DNA of 40,263 bases from NCBI RefSeq assembly GCF_900129445.1, contig NZ_FQVT01000020.1, positions 1 to 40,263 on the forward strand. Reading direction: 5' to 3'. Position 1 is the stretch's first letter, and each line of letters starts with the position of its first letter. A program made the translations under genes and the position numbers. This DNA is from Salegentibacter echinorum. GTDB taxonomy: Bacteria > Bacteroidota > Bacteroidia > Flavobacteriales > Flavobacteriaceae. Under the pieces are notes generated by a model that did no database searches, had not been told where the DNA came from, and was given only the letters and a program-made list of their open reading frames with translations. This document shows positions 1 to 8,053 of this stretch, piece by piece.

Positions 1-78
1 GAACAAAAACAACGAAATATCTTGAAAATAGCAAGAAAACTCGGATATGAACTTTCTGAAAAACAGTTGGTTACATAA
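1..78 (+). CDS. C-terminal end of an unidentified protein (partial)
   Basis: Reading from base 1 gives 25 codons and then TAA at 76-78. The tail is basic and looks helical (EQKQRNILKIARKLGYELSE and five more residues). The gene begins upstream of the window. A tail of this kind (helix, then a LGYEL-like turn) would suit a transposase or a DNA-binding protein, but this is too little to assign. An inverted intergenic repeat begins five bases after the stop. Confidence 0.4.
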   Translation, partial: EQKQRNILKIARKLGYELSEKQLVT

Positions 79-82
79 ATAC

Positions 83-173
83 GTCAATGATAGGAACGAA
101 GCAATCTATAACTTTTTGGGAGTCAACAATAAGATTGCTTCATTTCTCCTTATAGTCACCGCTACGTAATGAC
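83..173. repeat. Imperfect inverted repeat with a GAAGCAATCT core
   Basis: The left arm at 83-107 runs from GTCAATGA to GAAGCAATCT. The right arm at 132-173 starts AGATTGCTTC and ends GTAATGAC, so it is the reverse complement of the same motif with extra bases in the middle. A single related arm occurs at 34274-34300. The GTCATTGCGA...GAAGCAATCT element is a widespread dispersed intergenic repeat in bacteria; its function here is unknown. Confidence 0.55.
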
Positions 174-215
174 ATTGATTACTTTCTAAACAGCCTTTCT
201 TTAACAGCTTTACCG

Positions 216-713
216 CTAGTTACGCGGTGGAATTCTTAACACCTGGCCGGGAAAGATCTTATCGGGATCCTCCAGCAGGGGTTTGTTTGCTTCAAAAATA
301 AGTTGGTATTTATTAGCATTATCATAATGCTCTTTTGCAATTTTACTTAGATTGTCACCTCTTTGCACCGTATAAAAACTAGATTCTGGGGCTTTTTCTT
401 TAACCGCAATCCTGTCATCTACTTTCGCAATTCCATTAGAATTCCCAACAAGAAGAATCATCTTTTCTCTATCATCCTGGGTTTCAGCCAGTCCATATAA
501 AGTCGCAGTTGCTGCTTTTATATGAATTACAGGGCTTTCAATATTTAATTTGAGCTCAGCTGCTTTGTGCAATAATTTTTCTGCCGCTGCTTTATTTTGC
601 TCTTCTAGTACGGCCTTTTTAGCATCTGTAACTTCAACATGTGTTTCTTCTTTTTCCCTATCTTTGTTAAAGATTTGCGCTCCTACTTCTTCAAAAAATG
701 AAAATACTGCCAT
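216..713 (-). CDS. kbp: BON and LysM domain protein, Kbp/YgaU family
   Basis: A 165-residue protein that aligns along its length with E. coli Kbp (YgaU), a cytoplasmic potassium-binding protein. An N-terminal segment with the family-like opening (FSFFEEVGAQIF) and a charged helical insert of about 30 residues lead into a BON domain at about 50-110 (IHIKAATATLYGLAETQDDREK, then VGNSNGIAKVDDRI). A LysM domain occupies about 113-162 (FYTVQRGDNLSKIAKEHYDN...PDKIFPGQVLRIP). No signal peptide is visible, consistent with a cytoplasmic protein. It stands alone. The helical insert makes it slightly longer than the E. coli protein (about 149 residues). Family membership is clear; potassium binding is inferred from the family. 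Confidence 0.88.
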   Translation of the reverse strand: MAVFSFFEEVGAQIFNKDREKEETHVEVTDAKKAVLEEQNKAAAEKLLHKAAELKLNIESPVIHIKAATATLYGLAETQDDREKMILLVGNSNGIAKVDDRIAVKEKAPESSFYTVQRGDNLSKIAKEHYDNANKYQLIFEANKPLLEDPDKIFPGQVLRIPPRN

Positions 714-927
714 ATCAATTGTTTTAATAGATTAACGAAGAAAATTACGAAAGGAAAAGCTATAATACCTATTTAGTGTCCTAAACTTTTGTTAGTTTTT
801 TCACTCCCTACTCGATATTTATCCCGGTACTTCTAATAGTTACCGACTCACAAACTCCTGGCTCGTCTGAAAACAATCTACCTGTTTAATACCCGTATAT
901 TTTTCCTGAAATAGTTAGGTAAAATAA

Positions 928-966
928 AAAACCGCAAACTTTAGATAATTCCAGGTTTGCGGTTTT
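928..966 (-). terminator. Rho-independent terminator, stronger on the minus strand
   Basis: A perfect 12-bp stem (AAAACCGCAAAC at 928-939 with GTTTGCGGTTTT at 955-966) has a 15-nt loop. Read on the minus strand the stem is followed by a T-rich run (TTTTTTATTTTA). On the plus strand only the four T of the stem remain. No coding gene on the minus strand feeds into it from the 967-1539 side. Confidence 0.7.
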
Positions 967-1539
967 CAAACTAAATAACCAACCAAAAAACTAATCGGCT
1001 TCCTTGTTACAAAAAAGCCTTCTCTCTATCAACGTATGAAAACCTAGGGAATTGCAAGGCCTTCCTTTTAAATTTTGTTAAATGTGAGTGCAGTCAGTTT
1101 TAAATTGTTCTTTAAGCTCTAACTCTTCATTAAATATAATTTTGATTCGGCTTTTATTTGGTCATTTTTAATTTTGTGTTAAATTTTTAAGCTATTAAGC
1201 TTTAAATATTTGTGTTTATTTTATAAATTTAATTTAATTATTGATGATATACTGAGTAATCAATCAGTTCAAGGCAGTAATAAGAATTTTATGTCTTATG
1301 TCATGCACTTAAATGCTGAAGGACAAGAGATAAACCTGGTTCTTTATAACTTTTGGATCGCATACGAACGCATACTTTAGATTGTCCTGGTAAGGTATAA
1401 AGGTTTTAATTGTCAACCAATCTAAAAGGCGCTGGAAAGAACAGTTCTTATCGTATTATAATCGGTATCATGTTACTCGAGATAGTTTTTGGAATCTAGA
1501 GCTCCGCAGTTTGCCCCCGCGGTGGTTAATTAGCCTACT
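967..1539. other. AT-rich 570-bp gap without a recognisable gene
   Basis: No convincing ORF lies on either strand. ATG codons on the minus strand run into stops within a few codons. The stretch is very AT-rich at about 1075-1260. The strong minus-strand terminator at 928-966 suggests that something is transcribed leftward through here, possibly a small RNA, but no clean TAnnTTTG promoter was found. The remainder (about 1260-1539) holds nothing I can name. Confidence 0.4.
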
Positions 1540-1713
1540 ATGAGAAAAATTAAATGGTTTTTGCGTGTGCTTTGGTTAGTATTTTATATTCTGGCAATTT
1601 TAAGCCTTTGCGATATTATTGTGATAAAATGGTATTGGCTCTATGCTTTTGGCTCCATATTTCTACTTATAGATTTTGTTCCCATTATTATAGCCCTTAG
1701 AAAATCACGCTAG
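1540..1713 (+). CDS. Small two-helix membrane protein
   Basis: ATG at 1540 to TAG at 1711-1713 encodes 57 residues. A basic start (MRKIKWFLRV) is followed by a hydrophobic helix at about 8-28, a short Trp/Tyr-rich turn (IKWYWLY), a second hydrophobic helix at about 34-53, and a basic end (ALRKSR). This is the layout of a small inner-membrane protein with both ends probably cytoplasmic. It lies 158 bp upstream of aceE on the same strand. I do not recognise a family, and a function cannot be given. Composition and topology make it a likely real gene. Confidence 0.55.
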   Translation: MRKIKWFLRVLWLVFYILAILSLCDIIVIKWYWLYAFGSIFLLIDFVPIIIALRKSR

Positions 1714-1805
1714 CATCAAAAAATGTTTAGCTACTGTAATTTGATATTTTCTTTAAAATCATTTTAACGAGTCTTTTAAACTCCTTTACAATCTTATGTT
1801 AATCA

Positions 1806-1837
1806 TTTGAATAGCGGTAGATTAATTTCTAATTTTC
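1806..1837 (+). promoter_or_regulatory. Candidate promoter for aceE
   Basis: TTTG at 1806-1809 (-33 box), a 20-nt spacer, then TAATTTTC at 1830-1837, one mismatch from the Bacteroidota -7 consensus TAnnTTTG. A start a few bases further on would leave a leader of about 28 nt before the aceE ATG at 1872. Confidence 0.45.
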
Positions 1838-1871
1838 ATAGAACGAATTCAACTACACATAAATTTTTATT

Positions 1872-4547
1872 ATGTCTGCAGAAAAAAAACCTTCCAATAA
1901 TACTGAAACTGAAATTGAAAATAAAGAGTGGTTAGCTTCCTTCCGCTGGATTCTGAAACACGAGTCTAATGAAAGGGCTGCCCAATTATTGGAAATTTTA
2001 CAGGATGAAGCGCACAAAAAAGGAGTTTCTACCAGTTTCCATCTTAAAACTCCTTATACGAACACTATTACTCCAAAAGAAGAAGTTGCCTATCCGGGAA
2101 ATCTTGATATTGAAAGAAATCTAATGGGATATATACGATGGAATGCTATGGCGATGGTAGCCAGGACCAACAAAAGACATGCTGGTCTTGGTGGTCATAT
2201 CTCTACCTATGCTTCCATCTCAAACTTATGGGAAGTAGGTTTTAACCACTTTTTTAAAGTTGATAAAAACGGAAAAGCAGATAATATTTATTTTCAGGGG
2301 CACGCTTCCCCCGGCATTTACTCCAGGGCTTTCCTGGAAGGCAGGTTAAGCGAAGAGAATTTGGATAACTTCCGTAGGGAAGTACACTCAGAGAAAGGCT
2401 TGACTTCTTATCCGCACCCCAGGTTAATGCCCAATTTTTGGAACCATCCTACAGTTTCTATGGGGCTAGGCCCTATACAGGCGATCTACCAGGCAAGGTT
2501 TAATAAATATTTGTACCAACGTGGGCTCATTGAAAAAAATGAACAAAAAGTATGGGCATTTATAGGTGATGGAGAGATGGACGAAACCGAAGCCCGGGGT
2601 GCAATTAATATTGCTTCTCGCGATAAACTGGATAATTTAATCTTCGTGGTAGATTGTAACCTGCAACGTTTGGACGGCCCGGTGCGCGGAAATCACAAAA
2701 TAATTCAGGAATTGGAAGGTTTATTTCGCGGTGCAGGCTGGAATGTTCTAAAAGTTTTATGGGGAGGTGATTGGGATCCAATCTTCAAAAAAGATAAAAA
2801 CAATAAACTCCTGCAAAAACTAAATAAATTAACCGATGGTCAACTTCAGAAATATGCTTTTGAAGATGGCGATTATATGAAAGAAGATCTTTTTGGAGAT
2901 GACGAAGACCTAAAAAAATTGGTTAAAAATATGAGCGGGGAAGAGCTCAAAAAACTTAGACGCGGCGGTCACGATGAAGTAAAAATCTACAATGCTTATA
3001 AAAAAGCGGTAGAGCATAAGGGCAGCCCAAGTATTATTTTAGCGCAAACCATAAAAGGTTATGGCCAGGGCGACGCGGGAGAAGGCAGCAATGTTTCTCA
3101 CCAAACTAAAAAGATGGATAAAAAGGAATTAAAGCATTTTCGGGATTATTTTGATGTTCCTATCTCCGATGATGATCTTGAAGAAATCCCATTCCTGAAA
3201 CCCGAAAAAGATAGTGAAGAACTTAAATATCTTAAGAAACACAGAAAAGATCTGGGCGGATTTATACCCCAACGCGAAGACAACAGTAAAGCTTTGGAGG
3301 AGCCAGATGAAAAGATTTTTGAGAAATTCCTGAAAGGTTCCGGAGATAGCGAAGCCGCTACCACCAGTGTATTGGTGCAGCTGTTGAGCAAACTGCTAAA
3401 AGACGAGAAAATAGGGAAGTTAATCGCTCCTATTATTCCCGATGAATCAAGGACTTTTGGGATGGAATCTTTATTCCGCCAGGCAGGAATTTACGCCCCA
3501 GAAGGTCAGAAGTATGAACCGGTAGATCAGGATAGTTTGTTGTACTATAAAGAAGCCAAGGATGGCGCTATTTTAGAAGAAGGAATTACCGAGGCCGGCT
3601 GTATGAGTGAGTTTATCGCGGCGGGAACAGCTTATTTGAACCAGGGAATAAATATTATTCCTTTCTATTTTTTCTATGCGATGTTTGGGTTTCAAAGAAC
3701 TGCAGATCTTATGTGGGCAGCCGCAGATGCCGGTGCTAAAGGCTTTTTAATTGGCGGGATTTCCGGTCGTACCAGTTTGCCGGGAGAAGGCTTGCAGCAC
3801 CAGGATGGGAACAGTCATTTATACGCGCTTACTTTTCCCAATATAAAAGCCTACGACCCCGCTTTTGCTTACGAAATGGCGGTAATCATACAGGCCGGAA
3901 TTAAGGAAATGTATGTGGATAAAGAAAACATCTGCTATTACATTACTGCAATTAACGACACTTATAAAATGCCCAAAATGCCTAAGAATGCTAAAGAGGG
4001 TGTTTTAAAGGGTATGTATAAATTTAAAAAAGCACCAGGAAAAGCAGCCGATAAACAGGTGCATTTATTGGGTAGCGGTGCAATTATGCAGGAAGTTATA
4101 AAAGCAGCGGAAATCCTTGAGAAAGATTATAAACTACAGGTGACTATTTGGAGCGTGACCAGTTATAAAGCACTTTATGACAATGCGATAGATACCGAAC
4201 GCGAGAACCGCATTAAGTCACAACTCAATCCCGAAAATAATTATATTCAGGAATGTTTTAAGGATGAAAAGGGCGTGTTTTTGGCGGCTTCAGATTATGT
4301 AAAAGCATTGCCGGAAGCGGTTGCAAAATGGTTTCCGAAGCGATTAACCACCCTGGGTACCGATGGTTTTGGTAGAAGTGATACGCGGGAAGAGCTAAGA
4401 GGCTTTTTTGAAGTAAACGCCCAACATATCGCTTATGCCGCGCTCTACGAACTGGCTGCGGAAGGGAAAATTGAAAGCAAAAAACTAAAAAAAGCGGCTA
4501 AAGACTTTAAAATTGAAGCTAAAAAGGCGAATCCGCGGACTTCCTAA
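1872..4547 (+). CDS. aceE: Pyruvate dehydrogenase E1 component, homodimeric type
   Basis: An 891-residue enzyme, the usual length of the homodimeric E1. It decarboxylates pyruvate with thiamine diphosphate and transfers the acetyl group to the E2 lipoyl domain. The thiamine-diphosphate/Mg motif starts with GDGEMDE at about 232 and continues to the DCNLQRLDGPVRGN segment at about 261-274. The N-terminal part has the family sequence HAGLGGHISTYAS. The central GISGRTSLPGEGLQHQDGNS and the C-terminal LGTDGFGRSDTREELR match AceE. The leader is A/T-rich with no Shine-Dalgarno. aceF follows after 20 bp. This E1 type is classic for Gammaproteobacteria and Actinobacteria, whereas many Bacteroidota use separate E1 alpha and beta chains. 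Confidence 0.96.
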   Translation: MSAEKKPSNNTETEIENKEWLASFRWILKHESNERAAQLLEILQDEAHKKGVSTSFHLKTPYTNTITPKEEVAYPGNLDIERNLMGYIRWNAMAMVARTNKRHAGLGGHISTYASISNLWEVGFNHFFKVDKNGKADNIYFQGHASPGIYSRAFLEGRLSEENLDNFRREVHSEKGLTSYPHPRLMPNFWNHPTVSMGLGPIQAIYQARFNKYLYQRGLIEKNEQKVWAFIGDGEMDETEARGAINIASRDKLDNLIFVVDCNLQRLDGPVRGNHKIIQELEGLFRGAGWNVLKVLWGGDWDPIFKKDKNNKLLQKLNKLTDGQLQKYAFEDGDYMKEDLFGDDEDLKKLVKNMSGEELKKLRRGGHDEVKIYNAYKKAVEHKGSPSIILAQTIKGYGQGDAGEGSNVSHQTKKMDKKELKHFRDYFDVPISDDDLEEIPFLKPEKDSEELKYLKKHRKDLGGFIPQREDNSKALEEPDEKIFEKFLKGSGDSEAATTSVLVQLLSKLLKDEKIGKLIAPIIPDESRTFGMESLFRQAGIYAPEGQKYEPVDQDSLLYYKEAKDGAILEEGITEAGCMSEFIAAGTAYLNQGINIIPFYFFYAMFGFQRTADLMWAAADAGAKGFLIGGISGRTSLPGEGLQHQDGNSHLYALTFPNIKAYDPAFAYEMAVIIQAGIKEMYVDKENICYYITAINDTYKMPKMPKNAKEGVLKGMYKFKKAPGKAADKQVHLLGSGAIMQEVIKAAEILEKDYKLQVTIWSVTSYKALYDNAIDTERENRIKSQLNPENNYIQECFKDEKGVFLAASDYVKALPEAVAKWFPKRLTTLGTDGFGRSDTREELRGFFEVNAQHIAYAALYELAAEGKIESKKLKKAAKDFKIEAKKANPRTS

Positions 4548-4567
4548 TAAACTTAAAAACGAATAAC

Positions 4568-6043
4568 ATGGCTAAGGACATAAAAATACCGCAAATAGCG
4601 GAAGGAGTAGAAACGGCAACCGTAAATGAAATTTTAGTTGCCGAAGGGGATACGATTGAAAAAGACCAGTCGCTCATTACCGTAGAATCAGACAAAGCCT
4701 CGGTTGATATTCCCTCGCCCCAGGCAGGAACCGTAAAATCGATTAAGGTAAGTGAGGGAGACGAGGTAAATGTTGGCGATGTGATCATTAGCCTGGAAGA
4801 AGCTGACGGAGAGGAAGAAGATGAGGAATCAGAAGATACTTCGGAAGAAAATAAAAAGGAAGACGAAGAAGAAGCTGAAGAAGATACTGATTCTAAAGAA
4901 AAAGACGAGAAGTCTGAAGAAAAGAAGAAAAAGAAATCGGCTAAAAAGGATAAGGAAGACGAAGAAGATAAAGCTTCCAGTAAAGATGATGAAGACGACG
5001 AAGATGAGGCTGAAGAAGGTAAAGATGATGATGAAGATGAGGAGCGAGATAAGGATAAAAAGAAGGCTAAAAAAGAGCAAAAAGAATCTGAGAGTGATGA
5101 TGCTGAAGAAAAAGAGGAGTCGGAAGATTCTGAAGAAGACGAGAATGACGAAGAAATTGATGCTCCGGCTTCTCCGGGAGTACGCAGATTTGCCCGGGAA
5201 TTAGGCGTAAATCTGAGCAAGGTAAAAGGTAGCGGAGCCAAAGGGCGTATTAGTAAAGAGGATGTGAAAAAACACAATAAACAAGAGCAGGCTGGAGGAA
5301 GTGGTCCCGGCTCAGTTTCCCTGCCAGATTTCAGCAAATGGGGAGAAACCGAAACCAAAGCTTTGTCTGGAATACGCAGCGCAACTGCCAAAAATGTAGC
5401 CAATGCCTGGAGTGCTATTCCGCATGTTTTTCAGTTTGACGAATCTGACATTACTGAAATTGAGGAGTATATGGAAAAAAATAAGGAGAAAGCCGAAAAA
5501 GCCGGCGGACACCTTACCATTACCGCTATTTTAGTGAAAATTGCCGCGACTGCGCTAAGACAATTTCCAAAATTTAACGGCAGCATAGATATGGAGAATA
5601 AGGAAATGATCCTGAAGAAATATGTTCATATTGGCGTTGCTGTGGATACCGAAAAAGGACTTTTGGTACCGGTAATAAGAAATGCCGACCAAAAGACGAT
5701 TATCGATATTTCCAAAGAAATTACCGAACTCGCAGAAAAAGCACGCGACGGAAAATTAAGTGGAGATGAGATGAAAGGCGGCTCTTTTACAATCTCAAAT
5801 CTTGGCGGACTGGGAGGAACAAACTTTACGCCGTTAGTAAACTACCCCCAGGTAGCGATTTTGGGGGTTTCACGAGCTAAAAAACACCCGGTTTATATTG
5901 AGGATAATCTTGAACCCCGGGATATTTTACCGCTAAGTCTTTCTTATGACCATAGAATGATAGATGGAGCCGAGGGAGTACGGTTTTTAAATTGGATTTC
6001 CCGGGCGCTAGAAGATCCCTATAAAGCATTGTTAGGAGTTTAA
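4568..6043 (+). CDS. aceF: Dihydrolipoamide acetyltransferase E2 with a long acidic linker
   Basis: The 491-residue core subunit of pyruvate dehydrogenase, which passes acetyl from lipoyl-lysine to CoA. One lipoyl domain lies at 1-78 with the modified lysine at K43 (ESDKASVDIP). Residues about 79-198 form a low-complexity linker made almost only of Glu, Asp, Lys and Ser. The E3/E1-binding domain lies at about 200-236 (SPGVRRFARELGV...KGRISKEDV). The catalytic domain follows from about 252 to the end, with the active site YDHRMIDG (H462, D466). E2 linkers are usually Ala/Pro-rich, so a 120-residue acidic spacer is unusual. The DNA there is strongly purine-rich, which creates long false ORFs on the other strand. 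It is co-transcribed with aceE in all likelihood. Confidence 0.95.
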   Translation: MAKDIKIPQIAEGVETATVNEILVAEGDTIEKDQSLITVESDKASVDIPSPQAGTVKSIKVSEGDEVNVGDVIISLEEADGEEEDEESEDTSEENKKEDEEEAEEDTDSKEKDEKSEEKKKKKSAKKDKEDEEDKASSKDDEDDEDEAEEGKDDDEDEERDKDKKKAKKEQKESESDDAEEKEESEDSEEDENDEEIDAPASPGVRRFARELGVNLSKVKGSGAKGRISKEDVKKHNKQEQAGGSGPGSVSLPDFSKWGETETKALSGIRSATAKNVANAWSAIPHVFQFDESDITEIEEYMEKNKEKAEKAGGHLTITAILVKIAATALRQFPKFNGSIDMENKEMILKKYVHIGVAVDTEKGLLVPVIRNADQKTIIDISKEITELAEKARDGKLSGDEMKGGSFTISNLGGLGGTNFTPLVNYPQVAILGVSRAKKHPVYIEDNLEPRDILPLSLSYDHRMIDGAEGVRFLNWISRALEDPYKALLGV

Positions 6044-6074
6044 TTATTTAAAATTTGAGAAAAACACGATAATG

Positions 6075-6344
6075 TATAGTTATGTCGCTCCGCTGGAGCT
6101 CATTGAGCATCGTTTTATTTTACTATAAATATGCCGCCTCTACGAGGCTTGGAGGAATCTAAGCACATTGGGAATAAATATTACGCCAGGATAGTGAGAT
6201 TGGAATTAAGAAATTGAAGGAGATTTGAGAATAAAATATACAGACAGGGAAAGATGAAATTCAGGGAGCTTCAGAGAAGCGAAATATTTATAGAAAGAGA
6301 TTTTAGGACCGAACAAAGAGCTCCAGCGGAGCGGTATATTTATA
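6075..6344. repeat. Four-unit inverted hairpin repeat (REP/BIME-like)
   Basis: Four 27-bp units: A 6075-6101 (+), B 6124-6150 (+), C 6266-6292 (-), D 6318-6344 (-). Each begins TATAAATAT (A has TATAGTTAT), then two variable bases and C, then a 5-bp stem with a 3-nt loop: GCTCC/GGAGC in A and D, GCCTC/GAGGC in B, GCTTC/GAAGC in C. Stem bases change in matched pairs. Units A and D share an exact 16-bp inverted match (6086-6101 and 6318-6333). Outer and inner pairs are nested with similar spacing (49 and 52 bp). The 115 bp between B and C has no ORF. It separates aceF from lpd. Confidence 0.8.
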
Positions 6345-6430
6345 ACAAATTCGGCATTAAACACGGTTTCTAATAGGTAGGCGAATTCGGAAATATACTT
6401 CTAGAAGCTGATATTGTTAATAGTTCCTAT

Positions 6431-6455
6431 CGTCAGTCAGAGCCTGTCGAAGACG
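6431..6455 (+). repeat. Dispersed AGCCTGTCGAAGACG-type repeat
   Basis: The 25 bp beginning CGTCAGTCAGAGCCTGTCGA resemble a motif of the form GTCA..CTGAGCCTGTCGAAG that I know as a frequent intergenic repeat in Bacteroidota genomes. A small hairpin (AGAAC/GTTCT, 6461-6477) follows. This is a single copy here. Family membership is from memory. Confidence 0.35.
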
Positions 6456-6527
6456 ATCTTAGAACTTCAAGGGTTCTTGCAATCCCGAGTACTAAATTCA
6501 TAGACCAACTAATTTTAAAACAACCAG

Positions 6528-7940
6528 ATGGCTAAAAAGAAACAGAATAAAAAAGATTTAGTGATTATTGGAGCGGGGCCGGGCGGTTACGCCGCGGCTT
6601 TTCGTGCTGCCGATCTTGGCTTAAAAGTTACTCTGATCGATCCCGAGGTTAATCCCGGTGGGGTGTGTCTTTACCGCGGTTGTATCCCGTCTAAAGCTTT
6701 ATTACATCTTACCAAAGTGAAGCAGGAAGCTGCAGCAATAAGTAATTTTGGTGTGAAATTTAAGCAACCGGAGATTGATCCGAAAAAAATAAATAAGTGG
6801 AAAAACGAGGTCGTTAAAAAATTAACCGGCGGGCTGGGACAGCTTTCCAAGGGGAAAAAGATTGAATACATTCAGGGGAAAGCCAGTTTTAAATCTGAGA
6901 AGTTGCTGGAGGTTTCTTCCGAAGAAAAAACTTTTGAGCTGGAGTTTAAAAACCTCATTCTAGCGACCGGTTCTGTAAATAGCGAACTCCCTAATATAAA
7001 AATAGATCACGAAAAAATAATTGATTCTACAGATGCTTTAGACTTTAAAGAAATTCCCAAAAAAATGTTGGTCATTGGTGGTGGCTATATTGGCCTGGAA
7101 ATGGGCAGTGTGTATGCTAATTTGGGAGCTAAAGTTTCTGTAGCCGAAATGACTTCGGGGTTTCTTCCGGGTACCGATAAAGATTTAGTGAAAGTATTTG
7201 AAAAAGAGCATCCGTTCGACACACTTTATTTCGATACCAAAGTGGAAGAAGTTTCCGTAGGAAATAAGAAAGTGAAAGTGCAATTAAAGAATAAGGAGGG
7301 AGAAAAACTGGAAAAGAAGTTCGATAAAGTTCTGGTAGCCGTGGGACGTGTACCAAATACGGAATCTCTAAACCTGGAGGCTGGTAACATAAAATTGGAT
7401 GACAAGGGTTTTATTCCAGTAAACCTTAAACGTCAAACAAATATCGAAAATATCTATGCTATTGGTGATTTAACCGGGGAACCTTTATTGGCGCATAAAG
7501 CGAGTCACGAGGGACGTGTTGCGGCGGAAGCCGTTGCCGGAGAAGCCGGTGCAGGTTATGATCCGCGGGCTATTCCGGGGATTGTGTTTACCAATCCCGA
7601 AATTGCCTGGTGCGGACTTACAGAAACCGATGCAAAAAAAGAAAAGAAAAAGATAAAAGTTTTAAATTTCCCATGGTCGGCTTCAGGACGCGCTATAGCA
7701 ATTGGAGTTAAAAATGGTATCACAAAGTTAATAGTAGATCCAGATTCCGGAAGGATTTTAGGCGGCGGCGTTGCCGGAAAAAATGCGGGTTCTTTAATTC
7801 CCGAGATCACTAATGCTATAGAAATGGGCGCAACCGCCGAAGATTTAGCGCTAAGTATCCATCCTCATCCTACACTTTCTGAAACCATAATGGAAGCAGC
7901 CGAAATCTTTACCGGCGGGGCCACGCATATCGCAAAATAG
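6528..7940 (+). CDS. lpd: Dihydrolipoamide dehydrogenase E3
   Basis: A 470-residue FAD- and NAD-dependent disulfide oxidoreductase that reoxidises the lipoyl groups of E2. The N-terminal FAD motif is GAGPGGYAAAFRAADLG at 15-31. The redox-active disulfide is C47 and C52 in CLYRGCIPSK; the family usually has Asn at the Tyr position, a minor change. The NAD-binding GGGYIGLEMGS starts near residue 183. An FAD-contacting AIGDLTG lies at about 311, and the C-terminal catalytic pair is H447 and E452 (HPHPTLSE). It follows aceF after 484 bp that hold the hairpin repeat, so it may have its own promoter or may be read through. Placed beside aceE and aceF, it is the pyruvate dehydrogenase E3. Confidence 0.96.
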   Translation: MAKKKQNKKDLVIIGAGPGGYAAAFRAADLGLKVTLIDPEVNPGGVCLYRGCIPSKALLHLTKVKQEAAAISNFGVKFKQPEIDPKKINKWKNEVVKKLTGGLGQLSKGKKIEYIQGKASFKSEKLLEVSSEEKTFELEFKNLILATGSVNSELPNIKIDHEKIIDSTDALDFKEIPKKMLVIGGGYIGLEMGSVYANLGAKVSVAEMTSGFLPGTDKDLVKVFEKEHPFDTLYFDTKVEEVSVGNKKVKVQLKNKEGEKLEKKFDKVLVAVGRVPNTESLNLEAGNIKLDDKGFIPVNLKRQTNIENIYAIGDLTGEPLLAHKASHEGRVAAEAVAGEAGAGYDPRAIPGIVFTNPEIAWCGLTETDAKKEKKKIKVLNFPWSASGRAIAIGVKNGITKLIVDPDSGRILGGGVAGKNAGSLIPEITNAIEMGATAEDLALSIHPHPTLSETIMEAAEIFTGGATHIAK

Positions 7941-8026
7941 TTGATTTCTGGCTGCAGCCTTACTAAAATTTAATGGAAGAAAATTTATTAAAACTTCAGC
8001 ATTTAGTACACCCCCGAAAATTTACT

Positions 8027-8034
8027 TATTTTTG
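8027..8034 (+). promoter_or_regulatory. Bacteroidota -7 box for gpsA
   Basis: TATTTTTG matches TAnnTTTG exactly and ends 19 bp before the gpsA ATG. A weak -33 candidate, TTTA, lies at 8002-8005. Confidence 0.45.
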
Positions 8035-8053
8035 AATATCATTAAAAGAACCT

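Noticed and set aside
4519-5403. Long minus-strand Ser-rich ORF (294 residues) opposite aceF
   Set aside because: It is the mirror of the GAA/GAT-rich linker of aceF; the low-complexity Ser/Phe product is a by-product of purine-rich coding DNA.
6075-6344. Transposase remnant or insertion sequence between aceF and lpd
   Set aside because: The 115 bp between the inner units has no ORF or transposase-like sequence; only the hairpin units can be supported.
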